A stretch of DNA of 64,000 nt from Orobanche coerulescens (taxonomy: Eukaryota; Streptophyta; Magnoliopsida; Lamiales; Orobanchaceae): contig CM065801.1 in NCBI GenBank assembly GCA_033398695.1, positions 107,315,170-107,379,169 of the forward strand. The letters run 5' to 3'. A model generated the notes under the pieces. That model was not told where the DNA came from. It ran no database searches and saw only the letters and a list, made by a program, of their open reading frames with translations. This document shows positions 61,265 to 64,000 of the stretch, one piece after another (the first letter of the stretch is position 1; every line of letters begins with the position of its first letter). Both the position numbers and the translations under genes were made by a program.

Positions 61265-62885
61265 GTCGGTCTTGCGATTGTATATACGATATTAGCATTT
61301 GGAATGCTTGATTAGATGGTGTATGATTTGAAATCATAATCGTATTAATCGTTGATTTTCTATTGTTCATCTAAAAATTAATTTTTCATGATTTTATGTT
61401 ACAATATAAATCCATTTTTCTTTTGAGAAACTGATTTAAATGAGTAATATAAAGATTAGAAAAATATTATTTTTGGAATCGAAGTAAAAACGAGCCGAAA
61501 ACGAAATGCACCCGGCTACTGAGTGCCGCCAGTGGCACGCCTCGCGGTCTCGCTGTATGGACCGCTCTGGCGGCAGGAGCGAGTCACAGTCGGCAAAGGC
61601 CCGGCCGTTCTCGGCACCACAGGCAGCCTCGCTCGGCCTCATTGGCGGTGTGTCCTGGCTTGGCCGTGTTTTCCCACTCCGTCTTTTATATTTCATTCGA
61701 TAATTAATTTCCCACAAATTAAATTGGATTTAATTTGACTAAGATTTAATTATGGTAATTTTATTCTTAGGAGAATTAATTTAATGAAATATTTTCTCAT
61801 CCGGAACAAGTTAAAATTGACGGTTGTTTGAATTAATTGGATTAATTCGTTTTGGATGGATTGTTTTATATTGATTGGATCAATATTCAGATTCATTATG
61901 AATGCCATTTATTTAATGTGTTGAATGCATTATTTTTGAATGGTGATGTGGTTCGTGGACTTAGTTTTTGAATCGTTCGTTTTATTCGATTAGGTTGTAA
62001 AGGCCGTTTTGAGCCTATTTAGTTTACTAGAAAAAATTTGTATCTAGGATGCAATTTTCAATGTAAAATTTATATGTAATGACGAAGACCGGAGGAAGAT
62101 CCATTTCGAGAAGACGAAGATTCAAGATGAAGACTTGTAATTAGATTACGGAGTTTTTGTTTTCTAGGAACGGTCCATGGACCACATGTTGGTAGCAACT
62201 AGGTTGTGAATGGTTGTTTCATATTGTATGAATGCCACAAACGTGCTTAAACGATTAATGTGCAAAGTGTAACGTAAATCGCGAAAATTCTCCCACGATA
62301 AATTATTAAGTTTATAAGGTTTCAAGGTTTTCCTTCCCTCCATCGAGTTTTCGGGAAATTGGAATCCAAACCGGATATGCTATGCTTCCGAGTTATCGGG
62401 GTAGTCGATCAGGGAGGACGGATAAATTACCGGGAGCGCATTGGATGCCTTCGGTTGGAGCAAATTTTATCCCTAGAAACCTGATAGGTTGCCGGATAAG
62501 ATTCAATTGCGAAACTGATTTGGGTCGATGGTATAAATTTAACTTGTTCACGAACTATAGAAACCGTATAGGTTGAGGGGAGTGAACAAGGGGAAAAAGA
62601 AGATCGAATCATCCATTTGATGGGTTGATGTTGGACACCACTTTATGAAAATTAATAGACTAGAAACCTATTCAGTTGCCCTCTATTAAGATTTATAAAG
62701 AACTCGATCACCACTATGAAGTAGAGCGACGATACTTCCGGATTTCACATGGGAGTGTGTTATTCCGATAAAAATAGTGGGATCTGGGTAACAAGAATAG
62801 AAAAGACCTTAATTCTATACTCAGAACATAATTGAATGAGTTACTAATTAATCTATCGTACTTAATGCAGACTCAAATCTCAAAT
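61265..62885 (+). other. Untranslated leader, copia element 2
   Basis: About 1.6 kb without a supported gene, similar to 51330-52877. A GC-rich stretch near 61500-61680 is open in several frames but differs in element 1, so it is not coding. Confidence 0.7.
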
Positions 62886-64000
62886 ATGACAATGAATCCA
62901 CAAGCAATTCTGCTCGAAAAGAACACCTTAATGGGACCTAACTTTGTGGATTGGCTCCGCAATCTGATGATTGTCCTCAGTATAGAGGCACTGGGATACG
63001 TCTTGGAGACGGACATTCCGACGCCTCTTGTGCGGACCCGAGCCAATCAGGAAGAGATTGAAAACCACGAAAAGTGGGTTAAGGATGACGTGAAAGTCCG
63101 TGCTTATATGATGGCTTCCATGTCTAATGAGCTTCAAAGAGCTCATGAGAAAATGACTTCTGCTAGGCAGATTCTATCTCACTTAACCGAGCTTTATGGT
63201 GAGCACAGCAGAACTGCTAGATATGAGATATCCAAGCAACTGTTCGGTGCAAGGATGAAGGAAGGTGAGAAGGTTGGGGAACACGTACTCAAAATGATAT
63301 CCATGATCGAGGGATTGGAGGCTCTTGTTTTTAAAATGGATACTTCTCTCCAAACCGACCTTATCCTACAGTATCTCCCTGATTCCTTCTCACATTTTGT
63401 TATGAACTTCAACTGCAACGAGATTGCATGTAATTTAGTTGGGCTAATGAACAAACTTGTGACTGCTCAGTCTCAGATGAAGACTCCGCGGATGAAGGAG
63501 TCTAATCTTGTGATTTCTTCTAGACCTCGGAGGTCTAAGAATAAGAAGAAAAAGACCAAGAAGCGGACTGGACCGCAAGCTAAGGACCTTAAGGGTAAGG
63601 GGGCAAGGCCCCGATGGTTCCGAAGAACAAGAAGAAGAAGGATGCTTGTCTCAAGTGCGGTGAGCTGGGCCACTGGGCTAGAGACTGTCCGATTCTTCAT
63701 GGCACTTCAGGTACAGAACTTTTAGTTTTGGAAACAAATTGTTCGCCATCGTATTTTCTACTTCCTGGATACTCGATTCTGGTGCTAGTTCTCATATTTG
63801 TACCGTGAATCAGGATCTGGAACAAAGTAGGAAGCTTGGAGCTGGAGAAGTTATGATCACAGTCGGAAGCGGGCATAGTGTCGAGGCAACCGACATAGGA
63901 TCTCTTCTTTTAGGTTTAGAATCCGGCTTTGTTTTGACTTTGGAAGATGTACTTGTTTTGCCCAATGTGCACAAAAATATTGTATCCATTCCGGTCATGG
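62886..64000 (+). pseudogene. copia gag and start of pol, element 2 (two frameshifts, incomplete)
   Basis: Gag starts at ATG 62886 by homology with element 1, although the frame is open from 62832. Motifs: LLEKNTLMGPNF, LTELYGEHSRTA, YEISKQLFGARM and QTDLILQYLPDS, then a Lys-rich linker. A frameshift near 63610 moves the reading to a frame with an intact CCHC knuckle, CLKCGELGHWARDC (about 63647). A second shift near 63745 leads to the aspartic protease start WILDSGASSHIC (63766), whose frame stays open to the window edge. Both shifts could be consensus errors, as the protein on each side is well conserved. Confidence 0.82.

Larger units (their letters stand above)
54784..64000 (+). mobile_element. 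Ty1/copia-like element 2 (continues past the window)
   Basis: A 5' LTR of about 1980 bp (54784-55635 plus 60124-61251) with TGTTAGG...CCAACA ends, a tRNA-iMet primer site, a 1.6-kb leader, gag, and the start of pol with the protease DSGAS motif. Integrase and reverse transcriptase would lie beyond 64000. Gag-before-protease layout and gag motifs fit Ty1/copia; long LTRs and leader recall Angela-like elements, but the clade is not established. Confidence 0.82.

Noticed and set aside
1..64000. tRNA or rRNA genes
   Set aside because: No cloverleaf or rRNA-like segment was noticed. TGGTATCRGAGC occurrences are retrotransposon primer sites next to LTR ends.

Overview
This window is a block of nested transposable elements from a plant nuclear genome, with no host gene seen intact in its own setting. 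A plant, probably a eudicot, is suggested by a Helitron carrying both a Rep/helicase and an intron-rich replication protein A (RPA) gene, a Tekay/Del-type Ty3/gypsy chromovirus, tRNA-iMet primer sites (TGGTATCRGAGC), and captured fragments that resemble plant genes (GBF-interacting protein, HIPP metallochaperone, mitochondrial HSP70).

Layout. (1) 1-48530 is the body and 3' end of a large Helitron. Its own sequence is 1-11009, 26899-29507 and 48215-48530. It holds a broken RepHel gene (1384-4633), an RPA gene whose reading frame is open across 11 exons (5109-8175), duplicated non-coding segments, a HIPP-like fragment (9512-9625), a GIP1-like fragment (28831-29444), a decayed second RPA zinc exon (48255-48391) and a textbook hairpin plus CTAG terminus at 48530. 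(2) 11010-26898 is a chromovirus with LTR-internal-LTR-internal-LTR structure inside one 5-bp target duplication (CTTAC). Both coding copies carry stops or frameshifts. (3) 29508-48214 is a gag-only, non-autonomous Ty3/gypsy-like element (target duplication TCATA). Its 3' LTR is split by (4) 33365-47507, a minus-strand non-coding element with 3.2-kb LTRs, again three LTRs and two internal regions inside one duplication (GATTC). (5) 48531-49673 looks like part of another chromovirus-type LTR on the minus strand. (6) 49674-54783 is a Ty1/copia element reduced to a damaged gag; its left LTR lacks the first ~290 bp. (7) 54784-64000 is a related, longer copia element that landed in the 3' LTR of (6) and runs off the window. 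Its 5' LTR is split by (8) 55636-60120, a CACTA transposon (target duplication TCA) carrying antisense pieces of a mitochondrial HSP70 gene.

Order of events inferred from the nesting: copia (6) received the chromovirus LTR element (5); that received the Helitron; the Helitron received (2) and (3); (3) received (4). Separately, (6) received (7), and (7) received (8).

The parts work together only as transposon biology. RPA would support Helitron single-stranded DNA replication. The non-coding element (4) shares with the coding chromovirus (2) its LTR ends, primer site and an inverted repeat before the polypurine tract, so it may have been mobilised in trans by such elements. Many single-base differences between copies fall in short homopolymers, so some frame breaks may be consensus errors.
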